Below, piece after piece: positions 16,901 to 24,139 of a DNA stretch of 64,000 nt (position 1 is its first letter; every line of letters starts with the position of its first letter). The notes beneath the pieces were generated by a model. That model was not told the DNA's origin. It searched no databases and was given only the letters and a program-made list of their open reading frames with translations. A program made the translations under genes and the position numbers. The stretch spans positions 43,023 to 107,022 of the forward strand of contig JAIRYW010000061.1 of NCBI GenBank assembly GCA_031267645.1, written 5' to 3'. This DNA is from Propionibacteriaceae bacterium (lineage in GTDB: Bacteria > Actinomycetota > Actinomycetes > Propionibacteriales > Propionibacteriaceae).

Positions 16901-18289
16901 GATGGACAGTCCGAGCGACTCGGCGAAGGTTTGGAGGAAGGAGCCGCAGCCGGAGGAACAGGCCTCGTTGACGGCGATGGAGTCGATCACGGAGTCGTGC
17001 ACGCGCAGGTATTTCATGTCCTGGCCGCCGATGTCGATGACGGAGCTGACCTTGGGGGCGATCTTGTCGGCCGCTCGGAAGTGGGCGATGGTCTCGACCT
17101 CGCCCTGGTCGACGTGCAGGGCGGCCTTGATCAGACCCTCGCCGTAACCGGTGACACAGGAGCGGGCGATGATGGCCGGGCCGGGCAAGGCCCGGCGGAC
17201 GTCGCTGACGATGCCGATGGCGGCTTTGACCGGGTCGCCGCCGTTGCCGGCGTAGTGGCTCCACAGGATGCGCTCCTGGTCGTCGATCAAAACCGCCTTG
17301 ATGGTGGTGGAGCCGGCGTCGACGCCCAGGAAGCAAGCCCCGCGGGCCTGGGCCAGGTCGGCCCGGGGAATGGTCTGGCCGCCGTGGCGGCGGTCGAACT
17401 CGTCTCGCTCGGCCTGGTCGGCGAAGAGTTTGGGCATCCGGCCGGAGGTCGGCACCAGGTGGCGGCGGGCCAACAGCCGGTCGGCCAACTGGTCCAACGG
17501 GATGGTCTCGCCGCTGGCCGCCAGAGCCGCCCCCAGGGCCACGTAGAGCTGGGCCCGGTCGGGGCAGACGAAGACTGAGGCCTGGTCTCGCAGAGCCCGC
17601 TCGAAAGCCACCCGCAGCTGGGGCAGGAAGAACAAGGGGCCGCCCAGGAAGACGACCTGGCCCCGGATGGGACGGCCCTGGGCTAGGCCGGAGATGGTCT
17701 GGGTGGCGACGGCGGCGAAGATGGAGGCGGCCAGATCCTCGTGCCGGGCCCCCTCGTTGATCAGGGGTTGGAGGTCGGTTTTGGCGAAGACGCCGCAACG
17801 CGAGGCGATCGGGTAGAGGTGGAGGTGTTCGCTGGCCAGGCGGTCCAGGCCGGCCGCGTCGGTGCGCAGCAGGGTCGCCATCTGGTCGATGAAGGCCCCG
17901 GTGCCGCCGGCGCAGGAGCCGTTCATACGCTGCTCCGGCAGCGGCTTCAGGTAGGTGATCTTGGCGTCCTCGCCGCCCAATTCGATCACCACGTCGGCCT
18001 CCGGGTGGTACCGCTGGACGGCCGTCGTGCCGGCGATGACCTCCTGCACGAACTCGACCTCGAGGGCACGGGCGATGCCGAGCCCGCCGGAGCCGGCGAT
18101 GGTCGGGCGCACGGCCAAACCGGGGAAGCGTTTGGCCAGGTCGTGCACCAGGCGAGTCAACTCGGCCTGGACGTCGGCGTTGTGGCGGCGGTACTCCTGG
18201 CAGAGCACCGTGTCGCCGTCCAACAGGACCGCTTTGAGGGTGGTCGAGCCCACATCCAACCCGAGGGCCACGGCGGGTTCATCCACCAT
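13955..18289 (-). CDS. Giant 2-hydroxyacyl-CoA dehydratase activase-like protein (double BadF ATPase, DUF2229)
   Basis: 1444 residues. Two ASKHA-fold BadF/BadG/BcrA/BcrD ATPase domains start with LGLDVGSTTLKAVL (about 8) and LGVDAGSTTIKAVL (about 321). The first has SCAGGTGAF with C126; the second has EACSSGCGS with C444 and C448. In true activases, cysteines at this place hold a [4Fe-4S] cluster between two subunits. A cysteine cluster CKLCQNHCQC (605-614) opens the DUF2229 region, and the C-terminal third resembles dehydratase-component sequence. The enzyme would use ATP to send low-potential electrons to a radical dehydratase or similar partner; none is encoded nearby. Such proteins are known in clostridia, bifidobacteria and Actinomyces and imply anaerobic life. 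ATG with GGAGGA at 7 bases. The 3' end (13963-13982) contains a GGCCGGCC-GACC-GGCCGGCC hairpin that may terminate both convergent genes. Confidence 0.85.
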   Translation of the reverse strand: MVDEPAVALGLDVGSTTLKAVLLDGDTVLCQEYRRHNADVQAELTRLVHDLAKRFPGLAVRPTIAGSGGLGIARALEVEFVQEVIAGTTAVQRYHPEADVVIELGGEDAKITYLKPLPEQRMNGSCAGGTGAFIDQMATLLRTDAAGLDRLASEHLHLYPIASRCGVFAKTDLQPLINEGARHEDLAASIFAAVATQTISGLAQGRPIRGQVVFLGGPLFFLPQLRVAFERALRDQASVFVCPDRAQLYVALGAALAASGETIPLDQLADRLLARRHLVPTSGRMPKLFADQAERDEFDRRHGGQTIPRADLAQARGACFLGVDAGSTTIKAVLIDDQERILWSHYAGNGGDPVKAAIGIVSDVRRALPGPAIIARSCVTGYGEGLIKAALHVDQGEVETIAHFRAADKIAPKVSSVIDIGGQDMKYLRVHDSVIDSIAVNEACSSGCGSFLQTFAESLGLSIEQFTAAALAAEAPVDLGSRCTVFMNSSVKQAQKEGATVGDIAAGLSYAVIRNALYKVVKLRDPAQLGPIVVVQGGAFLNDAVLRAFELLTGRQVVRPDIAGLMGAYGAALTARAGFQPGRPGALLSVPQLRRITVDTQLSACKLCQNHCQCTISTFGNGERHVSGNRCERGADANQRKSDLPNLFDYTYKRLFGYRRLTAKEGVRGDIGLPRALNMYENYPFWFTVLSQLKFRVVISPRSSHELFERGMESIASENVCYPAKLAHGHIEALIDKGLRTIFYPSVNYEQNLTPAADRNFNCPVVASYPQVIQNNLERLRELGVRLINPYFNLDDRPKLARRLVEVLADFEVSLEEAEAAVAAGFAEDAQVRADIKAEGVRALEYCRSHQVRGIVLAGRPYHVDPEVNHGVPELINGLGMAVLTEDSVLGLAQLERPLRVRDQWAYHSRLYEAAACVTERPELELVQLNSFGCGLDAITSEQVAEILEAKNRVYTLLKIDEVSSLGAARIRLRSLAAAAQERQQRLVELPLPQRRHVLERVLFTPQMRRSHTIIAPQMAPIHFRLIEPVLNAGGYKVKVLEHASAADVEAGLTTVNNDACYPAIMVIGQLVNAFRSGDCHPDQTSVMITQTGGMCRATNYTALLRRALKDAGYPQVPVIAISTSSIESNPGFRLSLPLIHQAMRALTVGDLLQDLLLRVRPYEAESGAANALYRKWDQIGREYFEHGRSPSFGRRLTYRRLIDAMVDDFDRLPLDGRPRRPRVGVVGEILVKFQPDANNHVIDVIEQEGCEAALPGLMEFMTNGLYQIEWNWANLGTDGRWRRLKVLLRRFLETYRRPVRRALARANARHQRPKFTIPGDMAEMARRAQTVTSLGNQAGEGWLLTAEILELIHDGVPNVICVQPFACLPNHVVGKGMFSEIRRQHPGANLVTIDYDPGASEVNQLNRIKLMIATAHLARTAPAPPPAQDRPRPALAGRSAGPL

Positions 18290-18372
18290 AGACAGTCCTC
18301 CAGTCGGCTGGGCGGGACCTGAGACCCGCTTGACTTGACCTCAATAGACTAGTCCGAAAGCCCCGGCGCCAG

Positions 18373-18404
18373 CTCACCCGTGAGATCCGGTCCGACCCGG
18401 GTCG
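18373..18404. other. Paired palindromes between livF and the activase gene
   Basis: CTCAC-CC-GTGAG (18373-18384) and the 12-bp palindrome CGACCCGGGTCG (18393-18404) lie in the 164-bp gap after livF and before the activase. They may terminate upstream transcription or serve as operators. Nothing else is seen in this gap. Confidence 0.35.
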
Positions 18405-18453
18405 AACCCTGAGACGGAGAGCGGACGGCTGGTCGAGGCGGCGCTGAGACGTC

Positions 18454-19167
18454 CTAGGCTCCGCCCAAATAAGCCTCGACCACGCGCGGGTCCTGGGCCA
18501 ATTCGGCCGCCGGCCCGGACAGGGAGACCGTGCCGGTGTCCAAGACGTAGGCCCGGTGGGCGATTTGGAGGGCCGCCTTGGCGTTCTGCTCCACCACGAA
18601 GACGGTCGTGCCGGTCCGGTTGACGGCCGCGATGATACGCATGACCTGGGCCACCAAGAGCGGGGCCAGGCCCATCGAGGGCTCGTCCAGCAGCAGCAGG
18701 CGGGGGCCGCTGACCAGGGCCCGGCCGATCGCCAGCATCTGCTGCTCGCCGCCGGACAGGGTGCCGCCCTCTTGGCCGCTGCGCTCCCGCAGCCGCGGCA
18801 TCAGGTCGTAGACCTGTTCCAAGCGCTGTTTGATCTGGGCTGGGTCGCGCACCAGGTAGCCGCCCAGGAGCAGATTCTCGTGCACCGTCATGGTGGAGAA
18901 GATGCGCCGGCCCTCCGGCGCCTGGACGATGCCTTGGGCCACCAACTGGTGCGGCTTCAAGCGGCTGATGTCTTGGCCCTGCCAGGTCAAGCTCCCGGCG
19001 CTGGGCCGCACGAAGCCGGAGATCAGGTTCAAGGTGGTCGACTTACCGGCCCCGTTGTTGCCCAAGAGGGCCACGATCTCGCCCTCTTCGACCTGCAACG
19101 AGACCTGTCTGAGGGCTTGGACCCGGCCGTAGCAGACGTCGACGGCGTCCAGTTGGAGCCAGTTCAT
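18454..19167 (-). CDS. livF: Branched-chain amino acid ABC transporter ATPase LivF
   Basis: 237 residues. Walker A GNNGAGKST, signature LSGGEQQMLAIGRAL, Walker B LLLLDEPSMGLAP, which is the LivF form. Together with LivG it drives the LivH/LivM permease from the cytoplasmic side. Last gene of livKHMGF. The ATG overlaps the livG stop by 4 bases. Confidence 0.93.
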   Translation of the reverse strand: MNWLQLDAVDVCYGRVQALRQVSLQVEEGEIVALLGNNGAGKSTTLNLISGFVRPSAGSLTWQGQDISRLKPHQLVAQGIVQAPEGRRIFSTMTVHENLLLGGYLVRDPAQIKQRLEQVYDLMPRLRERSGQEGGTLSGGEQQMLAIGRALVSGPRLLLLDEPSMGLAPLLVAQVMRIIAAVNRTGTTVFVVEQNAKAALQIAHRAYVLDTGTVSLSGPAAELAQDPRVVEAYLGGA

Positions 19168-19997
19168 GAGGCCTCCTCGGGTTCGACCGCCGGCTCGGAC
19201 TCGGCGGCGCCGAGATAGGCCTCGATCACCAGCGGGTCGGCCCGGATGGCGGCCGGCGGACCGTCCGCGATCTCCTTGCCGTAGTTGAGCACCACGATGC
19301 GTTCCGAGATGTCCATCACCAGGCCCATGTCGTGCTCGATCAAACCGATCGAGACGCCCAAGGCCTGGATGCGGCGGATCAGCTCGATCAGCTGGCGCTT
19401 CTCCGAGTGGTTGAGCCCGGCGGCCGGCTCGTCCAGCAGCAACAGGGCCGGCGAGGTGGCCAGAGCGCGGGCGATCTCGACCCGGCGCTGCTCGCCGTAA
19501 GGCAGGGCCGAGACGTAGGCCTCGGGGTCGCCTTTGAAGCCGACGAAGTCGAGCCAGGCCCGGGCCATCTGGGCGCACAGCGTCTCGCTGCGGCGGAAAC
19601 GGGGGGTGTGCAAGAAGGCGTCGAACCAGCTCTGGCGCAGATCGGTGTGCAGTCCGGTCTTGACGTTGTCCAGGATCGACATGTCGCTGAACAACCTGAG
19701 GTTCTGGAAGGTCCGGGCCATGCCCAAGCGGGTGATGGCGGAGGGCCGGCGGCCCGTCACCGGCTGGCCTCGGAAATGGATCGAGCCGGCGGTGGGCCGG
19801 TAGAAGCCGGTGACGCAGTTGAAGGCGCTGGTCTTGCCGGCCCCGTTGGGTCCGATGACGGAGACGATCTCGCCTTGGTGTATGCGCAGATTGAGCCCGT
19901 CCACGGCCATCAGGCCGCCGAACTGGAGTTTGAGGTCGCTCACCTCCAGTAGGACGGGGGCCGGCTCCCCGGTCGGGGCGGCGCTCGGCCGGCTCAT
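19164..19997 (-). CDS. livG: Branched-chain amino acid ABC transporter ATPase LivG
   Basis: 277 residues. Walker A GPNGAGKTS, then the LivG-type FQNLRLFSDMSILDNV stretch and the signature LPYGEQRRVEIARAL, where Y replaces the usual SGG start as in many LivG proteins. Walker B is LLLLDEPAAGLN. The first 15 residues and last 15 are Pro/Glu-rich extensions. It overlaps livM and livF by 4 bases on each side, so translation is coupled. Confidence 0.93.
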   Translation of the reverse strand: MSRPSAAPTGEPAPVLLEVSDLKLQFGGLMAVDGLNLRIHQGEIVSVIGPNGAGKTSAFNCVTGFYRPTAGSIHFRGQPVTGRRPSAITRLGMARTFQNLRLFSDMSILDNVKTGLHTDLRQSWFDAFLHTPRFRRSETLCAQMARAWLDFVGFKGDPEAYVSALPYGEQRRVEIARALATSPALLLLDEPAAGLNHSEKRQLIELIRRIQALGVSIGLIEHDMGLVMDISERIVVLNYGKEIADGPPAAIRADPLVIEAYLGAAESEPAVEPEEAS

Positions 19998-21193
19998 GGT
20001 CGGACCTCGCGCTCGGGGCTGGCCGGGGCGCTGGTCGGTCCGTCGGCGGTCGGGCCGCGATCCGCTGCGGCGGCGGGGGAGCTGGGGCTCTCGGGCGGGG
20101 GTGGGGGAGCGGTCTCGGCCGCCCGTCTGCGGTCACGGCTCCAGGGCAGGACCGCGCTGGCCGGCCACAGGCCGGCCGGTCGGAAGATCATGACCAAGAT
20201 CAAGAGCAAGCCGAAGATGAGGTAGCGCCAGTCCGCCACGCCGCGCAGGAACTCGGGGGCCAAGGAGATGAAGAGGGCCCCCACGATGACGCCCGGCGTC
20301 GAGCCCATGCCGCCCAACACGACCGCCATCAAGATCAGGGCGGAGTGCAGGAACTGGAAGCTGGGCGGGGAGATGGCGGACTGTTGGGTGGCCATCAGCT
20401 GGCCGGCCAGACCGGCCCAGACGGCGCCGATGATGTAGGCCGTGATCTTGGCCAGATAGGTGTTGATGCCCATGGCTTCGGCCGCGTCCTCGTCGTCGCG
20501 GACCGCTTTCCAAGCCCGTCCCAGCCGGCCGCGGGCGATCTGGGAGATGCCGAGCACCCCCAGGACGGTCACGATCAAGGCCACGAAGTAGTAGAAGGTG
20601 ACCTGGCCGTTGAATCTCAGGCCGCCCAGGCTGAAACCGTCGCGCAGCCGCCAGCCGAAGAACTGCCAGCCCGGGATGGCGTAGATGCCGGCCGGGCCGC
20701 CGGTGACCGACAGATTGTTGGCCGTGACCCGGATGATCTCGCCGAAGCCGAGGGTGACGATGGCCAGGTAGTCCGAACGCAGCCGCAGAGTCGGTCCGCC
20801 GATCACGATCCCGGCCAGGACGCAGACCACGATGACCAAGGGGATGGCCTGGACCTGGCTCAGACCCAGCCGGGTGGTGGCGATGCCGGAGGTGTAAGCC
20901 CCCACCGCGAAGAAGGCGATGTAGCCGAGGTCGAGCAGGCCGGCGTAACCCACCACCACGTTCAGGCCCATGGCCAGCATGACGTAGATGTAAGCGCTGG
21001 TCAGGATCTGCATCAGGTAGGTCGAGGCGTTGAGGAAGGGCAGCACGAAGACACCCACCACGGCCAACAGCCCGATCAGGCGCAGGGGCGCGCGCGGACC
21101 GCGCCAGTCGAAGCGGCGCCCTAAGGGCTGGACCAGGTCGACCGGCGGCCGCAGCAGGGCCGGCGGGCGGGGGCGGCGCGGAATTAGAGCCAT
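19994..21193 (-). CDS. livM: Branched-chain amino acid ABC transporter permease LivM
   Basis: 399 residues with about nine to ten membrane helices and the LivM signature region (MGLNVVVGYAGLLDLGYIAFFAVGAY is split by helices; EAMGINTYLAKITAY marks the cytoplasmic coupling loop). The C-terminal 60 residues are Pro/Ala/Ser-rich and likely disordered. The ATG at 21193 is chosen because it lies one base after the livH stop and has an AGAGGA 8 bases upstream; a frame running to 21340 would overlap livH. Confidence 0.9.
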   Translation of the reverse strand: MALIPRRPRPPALLRPPVDLVQPLGRRFDWRGPRAPLRLIGLLAVVGVFVLPFLNASTYLMQILTSAYIYVMLAMGLNVVVGYAGLLDLGYIAFFAVGAYTSGIATTRLGLSQVQAIPLVIVVCVLAGIVIGGPTLRLRSDYLAIVTLGFGEIIRVTANNLSVTGGPAGIYAIPGWQFFGWRLRDGFSLGGLRFNGQVTFYYFVALIVTVLGVLGISQIARGRLGRAWKAVRDDEDAAEAMGINTYLAKITAYIIGAVWAGLAGQLMATQQSAISPPSFQFLHSALILMAVVLGGMGSTPGVIVGALFISLAPEFLRGVADWRYLIFGLLLILVMIFRPAGLWPASAVLPWSRDRRRAAETAPPPPPESPSSPAAAADRGPTADGPTSAPASPEREVRP

Positions 21194-21194
21194 C

Positions 21195-22088
21195 TCACAT
21201 CCTCTCCTGGACCCGGCCGCCCAGAATGCCAGTGGGGCGGAAGGTGAGGAAGAGGATGAGGCAGAGGAAGCTGAAGACGTCCCGCCATTGTCCGCCCAGC
21301 CAGGCCACTCCGAAAGACTCCAACAGGCCCAGGGCGACACCGCCCAACATGGCTCCGTAAAGGTTACCGATGCCGCCGATGACGGCGGCCGTGAAGGCCT
21401 TGATGCCGATGATGAAGCCCATCAGGAAGTCGATGGTGCCGTAGACGGCGCCGGCCAGGACGCCGGCCGCTCCGGCCAGGGCCGAACCGATGAAGAAGAC
21501 CAAGGAGATGGTGCGGTCGACGTCGATGCCCATCAGGCGGGCGGCCTTGGCGTCCAAGGCGATGGCGCGCATGGCCCGGCCCTGGCGGGTCTTGGCCACG
21601 AACAGGGCCAGCACCACCATCAGGCCGGCCGCCACCAGGATGACGACGATGCGAGCGATGGTGATGGTGGCGCCGAACAGATGGACCGAGCCGGCGTCGA
21701 TCTGGACCGGGAAGTGGCTGGGCTGGGGACCGAAGATCTGGCGCACGCCGTATTCGAGGGCGAAGGACAGCCCGACCGCTGTGATCAAGAGGGACAGCCT
21801 GGGGGCGTGTCGGATGGGACGATAGGCCACCCGTTCCAACAGGACCCCGGCTCCGCCGGTCAGAGCCATGGTGACGAGGGTGACCAGGACCAAGCCCAAA
21901 GCGGTCGGCAGGCTGAGCCAGGAGGTCAGAGCGCCCAAGACGACGAAACCGACGTAGGCCCCGAGCATGTAGATGTCGCCGTGGGCGAAGTTGAGTAGTT
22001 TGATGATGCCGTAGACCATGGAGTAGCCCAAGGCCACCAGGGCGTAGAAGGCGCCGACCGACAGGCCGTTGACGATGACTTGGATCAC
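21195..22088 (-). CDS. livH: Branched-chain amino acid ABC transporter permease LivH
   Basis: 297 residues, about eight membrane helices, with LivH hallmarks YALVALGYSMVYGIIKLLNFAHGD and AIALDAKAARLMGIDVD (coupling loop). Start: GTG at 22088, with GGGAG 8 bases upstream. An ATG two bases before it runs straight into a stop and cannot serve. It follows livK after a 67-bp gap containing a hairpin. Confidence 0.92.
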   Translation of the reverse strand: MIQVIVNGLSVGAFYALVALGYSMVYGIIKLLNFAHGDIYMLGAYVGFVVLGALTSWLSLPTALGLVLVTLVTMALTGGAGVLLERVAYRPIRHAPRLSLLITAVGLSFALEYGVRQIFGPQPSHFPVQIDAGSVHLFGATITIARIVVILVAAGLMVVLALFVAKTRQGRAMRAIALDAKAARLMGIDVDRTISLVFFIGSALAGAAGVLAGAVYGTIDFLMGFIIGIKAFTAAVIGGIGNLYGAMLGGVALGLLESFGVAWLGGQWRDVFSFLCLILFLTFRPTGILGGRVQERM

Positions 22089-22109
22089 ATAGGCTCCCGT
22101 TTCGGGGGT

Positions 22110-22141
22110 GGGGTCAAGGGCCGGCGCGGCGCGCCGACCCC
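22110..22141 (-). other. Intercistronic hairpin between livK and livH
   Basis: GGGGTC (22110-22115) and GACCCC (22136-22141) form an outer stem around an inner GGCGCG-G-CGCGCC palindrome. Such structures after a binding-protein gene usually slow decay or partly stop transcription, so the binding protein is made in excess over the permease. Confidence 0.5.
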
Positions 22142-22155
22142 CGATTGTCCGCGGT

Positions 22156-23325
22156 TCAGCTCTTGAGATCGTCGTAGAGGACGAATTTGCCTTCTTTGAG
22201 CACGACGATGACGAAACTGGAGTCGGCCAGCACCCCTTGGTCGGTGAAGGTGGCGGGTCCGGAGAACAACTCGAATCCGTTCAGGCCGTGGATGGCCTGA
22301 GCCACCGCCGCCCGATCGGTCGAGCCAGCCAGCCGGACCCCCTCGGCCATGACCCGGACCCCGTCGTAGGCCTGGGTGGTGTACGGGCCGGGCTCGGCCT
22401 TGAACTTGGCCTGGTACTCGGCCAACCAGCTGTCGGCTCCGACCAGCATGTCGGGCGTCTGGGTGAAGGTGCCGTAGACCCGATCGACGTAGGCCGCGCC
22501 GGTCAAGTCGGCGAACTGGGCGTCCACGGCGCCGTCGCCGATCAGGAAGTCGCCGGCGAAGCCGTACTGCCGGGCCTGCTGGTTGAGCAAGGCGCAAGGC
22601 TGGACGTAGGCGGTGCAGAAGACGAGGTCGGCGCCGCGGCCGACGATGTCGGTGGCGACCGCGCCGAAGTCCTTCTCGGCCTTGTTGATCTGCTCGTGGG
22701 CGACGATGTTGAGGCCGACCCCGGTGGCGTACTCGGCGAAGGCGTCGGTCAGGCCCTTGGGGTAGGCGTCGCCGTCGTCGACCGTGAAGATGGCCTGGGC
22801 GGCTTGCTTCTGGGCGAATTTGACGGCCGATTGGGCCTGCTGGGTGGCCAGACCGTTGACCAAGAAGACGGAGTCGAGACCGGCTTCGATCAGCTGGGAG
22901 CCGTTGGCGGCCGTGATGACTTGGGGAATGCCGTTGTCGTAGAAGATCTGTTCGGTCGGCAGAGTGGAGCCGGAGCAGTAGCCGCCGACCGCCAGCTGGA
23001 CGCCGGCCGAGACCAGTTTGGTGGCGCCGGCGGTGGCCATCTGGGCGTCGCAGCCGTCGTCCTCCACCACCAGCTCGACGGTGCGGCCGAGCAGGCCGCC
23101 CTGCTGGTTGATCTCGTCCACCGCCATCTGGGCGCCGTTGCGCAAGTAAGCGCCGTAGACGCTCTCGGAGCCGGTCAGGGGAGCCAGCATGCCGATTCGG
23201 ATCGGACCGTCGTCCACCGCGTCGGGCTGGTCGCCGCCGACGCCGCCGCTGCAAGCGGTCAGGGCCAGAGTCGACAGACCGACCGCGATTAGGACTAGGC
23301 GGTGAGTCAGATAATTATTAGTCAT
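22156..23325 (-). CDS. livK: ABC transporter substrate-binding lipoprotein LivK-like
   Basis: 389 residues. A lipoprotein signal peptide ends in LTAC with the lipidated Cys at 25, then a short Gly/Asp linker and the Leu/Ile/Val-binding type I fold (IRIGMLAPLTGSESVYG..., GGYCSGSTLPTEQIFYD, IAYVQPCALLNQ-like hinge region, AYDGVRVMAEGV). First gene of the liv operon. ATG with GGAG 8 bases upstream. Family-1 binding proteins bind branched-chain amino acids but also amides, urea or aromatic acids; the ligand cannot be read from the sequence. The outer-face anchoring fits a Gram-positive importer. Confidence 0.92.
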   Translation of the reverse strand: MTNNYLTHRLVLIAVGLSTLALTACSGGVGGDQPDAVDDGPIRIGMLAPLTGSESVYGAYLRNGAQMAVDEINQQGGLLGRTVELVVEDDGCDAQMATAGATKLVSAGVQLAVGGYCSGSTLPTEQIFYDNGIPQVITAANGSQLIEAGLDSVFLVNGLATQQAQSAVKFAQKQAAQAIFTVDDGDAYPKGLTDAFAEYATGVGLNIVAHEQINKAEKDFGAVATDIVGRGADLVFCTAYVQPCALLNQQARQYGFAGDFLIGDGAVDAQFADLTGAAYVDRVYGTFTQTPDMLVGADSWLAEYQAKFKAEPGPYTTQAYDGVRVMAEGVRLAGSTDRAAVAQAIHGLNGFELFSGPATFTDQGVLADSSFVIVVLKEGKFVLYDDLKS

Positions 23326-23374
23326 GTCGTTCGCTCCAATTCAATCGTGGTGTGGATGCACCGACCGCAAACTG

Positions 23375-23393
23375 GTGTGATTGTGACGCACAC
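23375..23393. promoter_or_regulatory. Inverted repeat upstream of the liv operon
   Basis: GTGTG (23375-23379) and CACAC (23389-23393), spaced by 9 bases, about 50 bases before the livK start. A possible operator; no clear -35/-10 pair could be fixed for livK in 23326-23451. Confidence 0.25.
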
Positions 23394-23451
23394 TAGGGCG
23401 CGAATGTGTCCAGTATGTTTCAGCCACTAGGGCTGGAAGGGGGACCGAGGG

Positions 23452-23907
23452 TCAGGCCGGCAGGAAGCTGAGCTGGATGGCGTCGGGCCCGATCAGGGTC
23501 AGATCGTCGCCGGACAGCCGGTAGCTGGTCACCGCGGCCAGGGCCTGCAAATAGGCCGTCTCGACCGTCATGACGCGATCCGGTCCGCCGATCAGGGTGG
23601 CGATGGCGGGCCCGAACTCGACCTGGCCGTCTAAGGCCACCGTGACCCGGCCCCGGAAGTTGTTGATCCCGGCGAAGCCGGAATAGTACGGCTCGTCGCC
23701 CTGGTCGTCGAAGACCAGGGTCTGCTCGACGCTGGCCGGGCGAGCCAGGTCCAAGGACCAGGCCGTCAGTCGCCAAGCCGTGCCGGTCAGGGGGTCATGG
23801 CCGGATCGGGTCGGCTGGGCCAACCAGAGCAGACCGGCCAGCAGTCCGGCGACCAAGGCCCCGGCGGCGACGCCCAGCCAAGCGGTGGCCGCGCGGCCGA
23901 GCTTCAC
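23452..23907 (-). CDS. Membrane-anchored META/HslJ-domain protein
   Basis: 151 residues. One N-terminal membrane helix (about 8-30) with a short basic cytoplasmic tail and no lipobox; the C-terminal part (about 42-151) is a META-like domain, seen in FAGINNFRGRV, the MTVETAYLQALAAVTSYRLSGDDLTL block and a closing IQLSFLP. META domains occur in HslJ and many surface lipoproteins; the role is unclear. The GTG start overlaps the stop of the upstream micro-gene by 4 bases and has AAGGTGG 5-6 bases upstream. It lies 126 bp downstream of nothing else on this strand, so with the micro-gene it forms a two-gene operon. Confidence 0.72.
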   Translation of the reverse strand: MKLGRAATAWLGVAAGALVAGLLAGLLWLAQPTRSGHDPLTGTAWRLTAWSLDLARPASVEQTLVFDDQGDEPYYSGFAGINNFRGRVTVALDGQVEFGPAIATLIGGPDRVMTVETAYLQALAAVTSYRLSGDDLTLIGPDAIQLSFLPA

Positions 23908-24011
23908 TGGACCACCTTGGTCAGGACCATTAGGAAGGCCAAGGCGAAGGCTCCGGCCGCGCCGAAGGCGACACAGGCCAAGCTAGTCAAACGGGCGGCT
24001 TGTCGGTTCAT
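23904..24011 (-). CDS. 35-residue membrane micro-protein, translationally coupled to the META gene
   Basis: A small ORF too short for usual gene calls. The ATG at 24011 has a strong AAGGAG 5-6 bases upstream, and its stop overlaps the META-gene start (GTGA). The protein has a basic N-terminus (MNRQAARLTS) and a single hydrophobic helix (about residues 11-31) ending in KVVQ. The ribosome-binding site, overlap and membrane character make a real gene likely, but I know no family for it. It could be a partner or insertion aid for the META protein. Confidence 0.55.
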   Translation of the reverse strand: MNRQAARLTSLACVAFGAAGAFALAFLMVLTKVVQ

Positions 24012-24127
24012 GCCAACTCCTTGTTCGAGGCGGCCTCGGCCGTCCCAGAGTCCGGTCTAGTCCGCGTCACCCAGCGGGGGAGGCGCCGCCTGATCCGGTC
24101 GACCAGCGCGAACGCTGGGACAGAGTC

Positions 24128-24133
24128 TACAAT
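24128..24133 (+). promoter_or_regulatory. -10 box of a probable leaderless metX promoter
   Basis: TACAAT with 6 bases to the metX GTG, so the transcript should begin at or next to the start codon. No strong -35 is visible. Confidence 0.55.
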
Positions 24134-24139
24134 CAGGCC

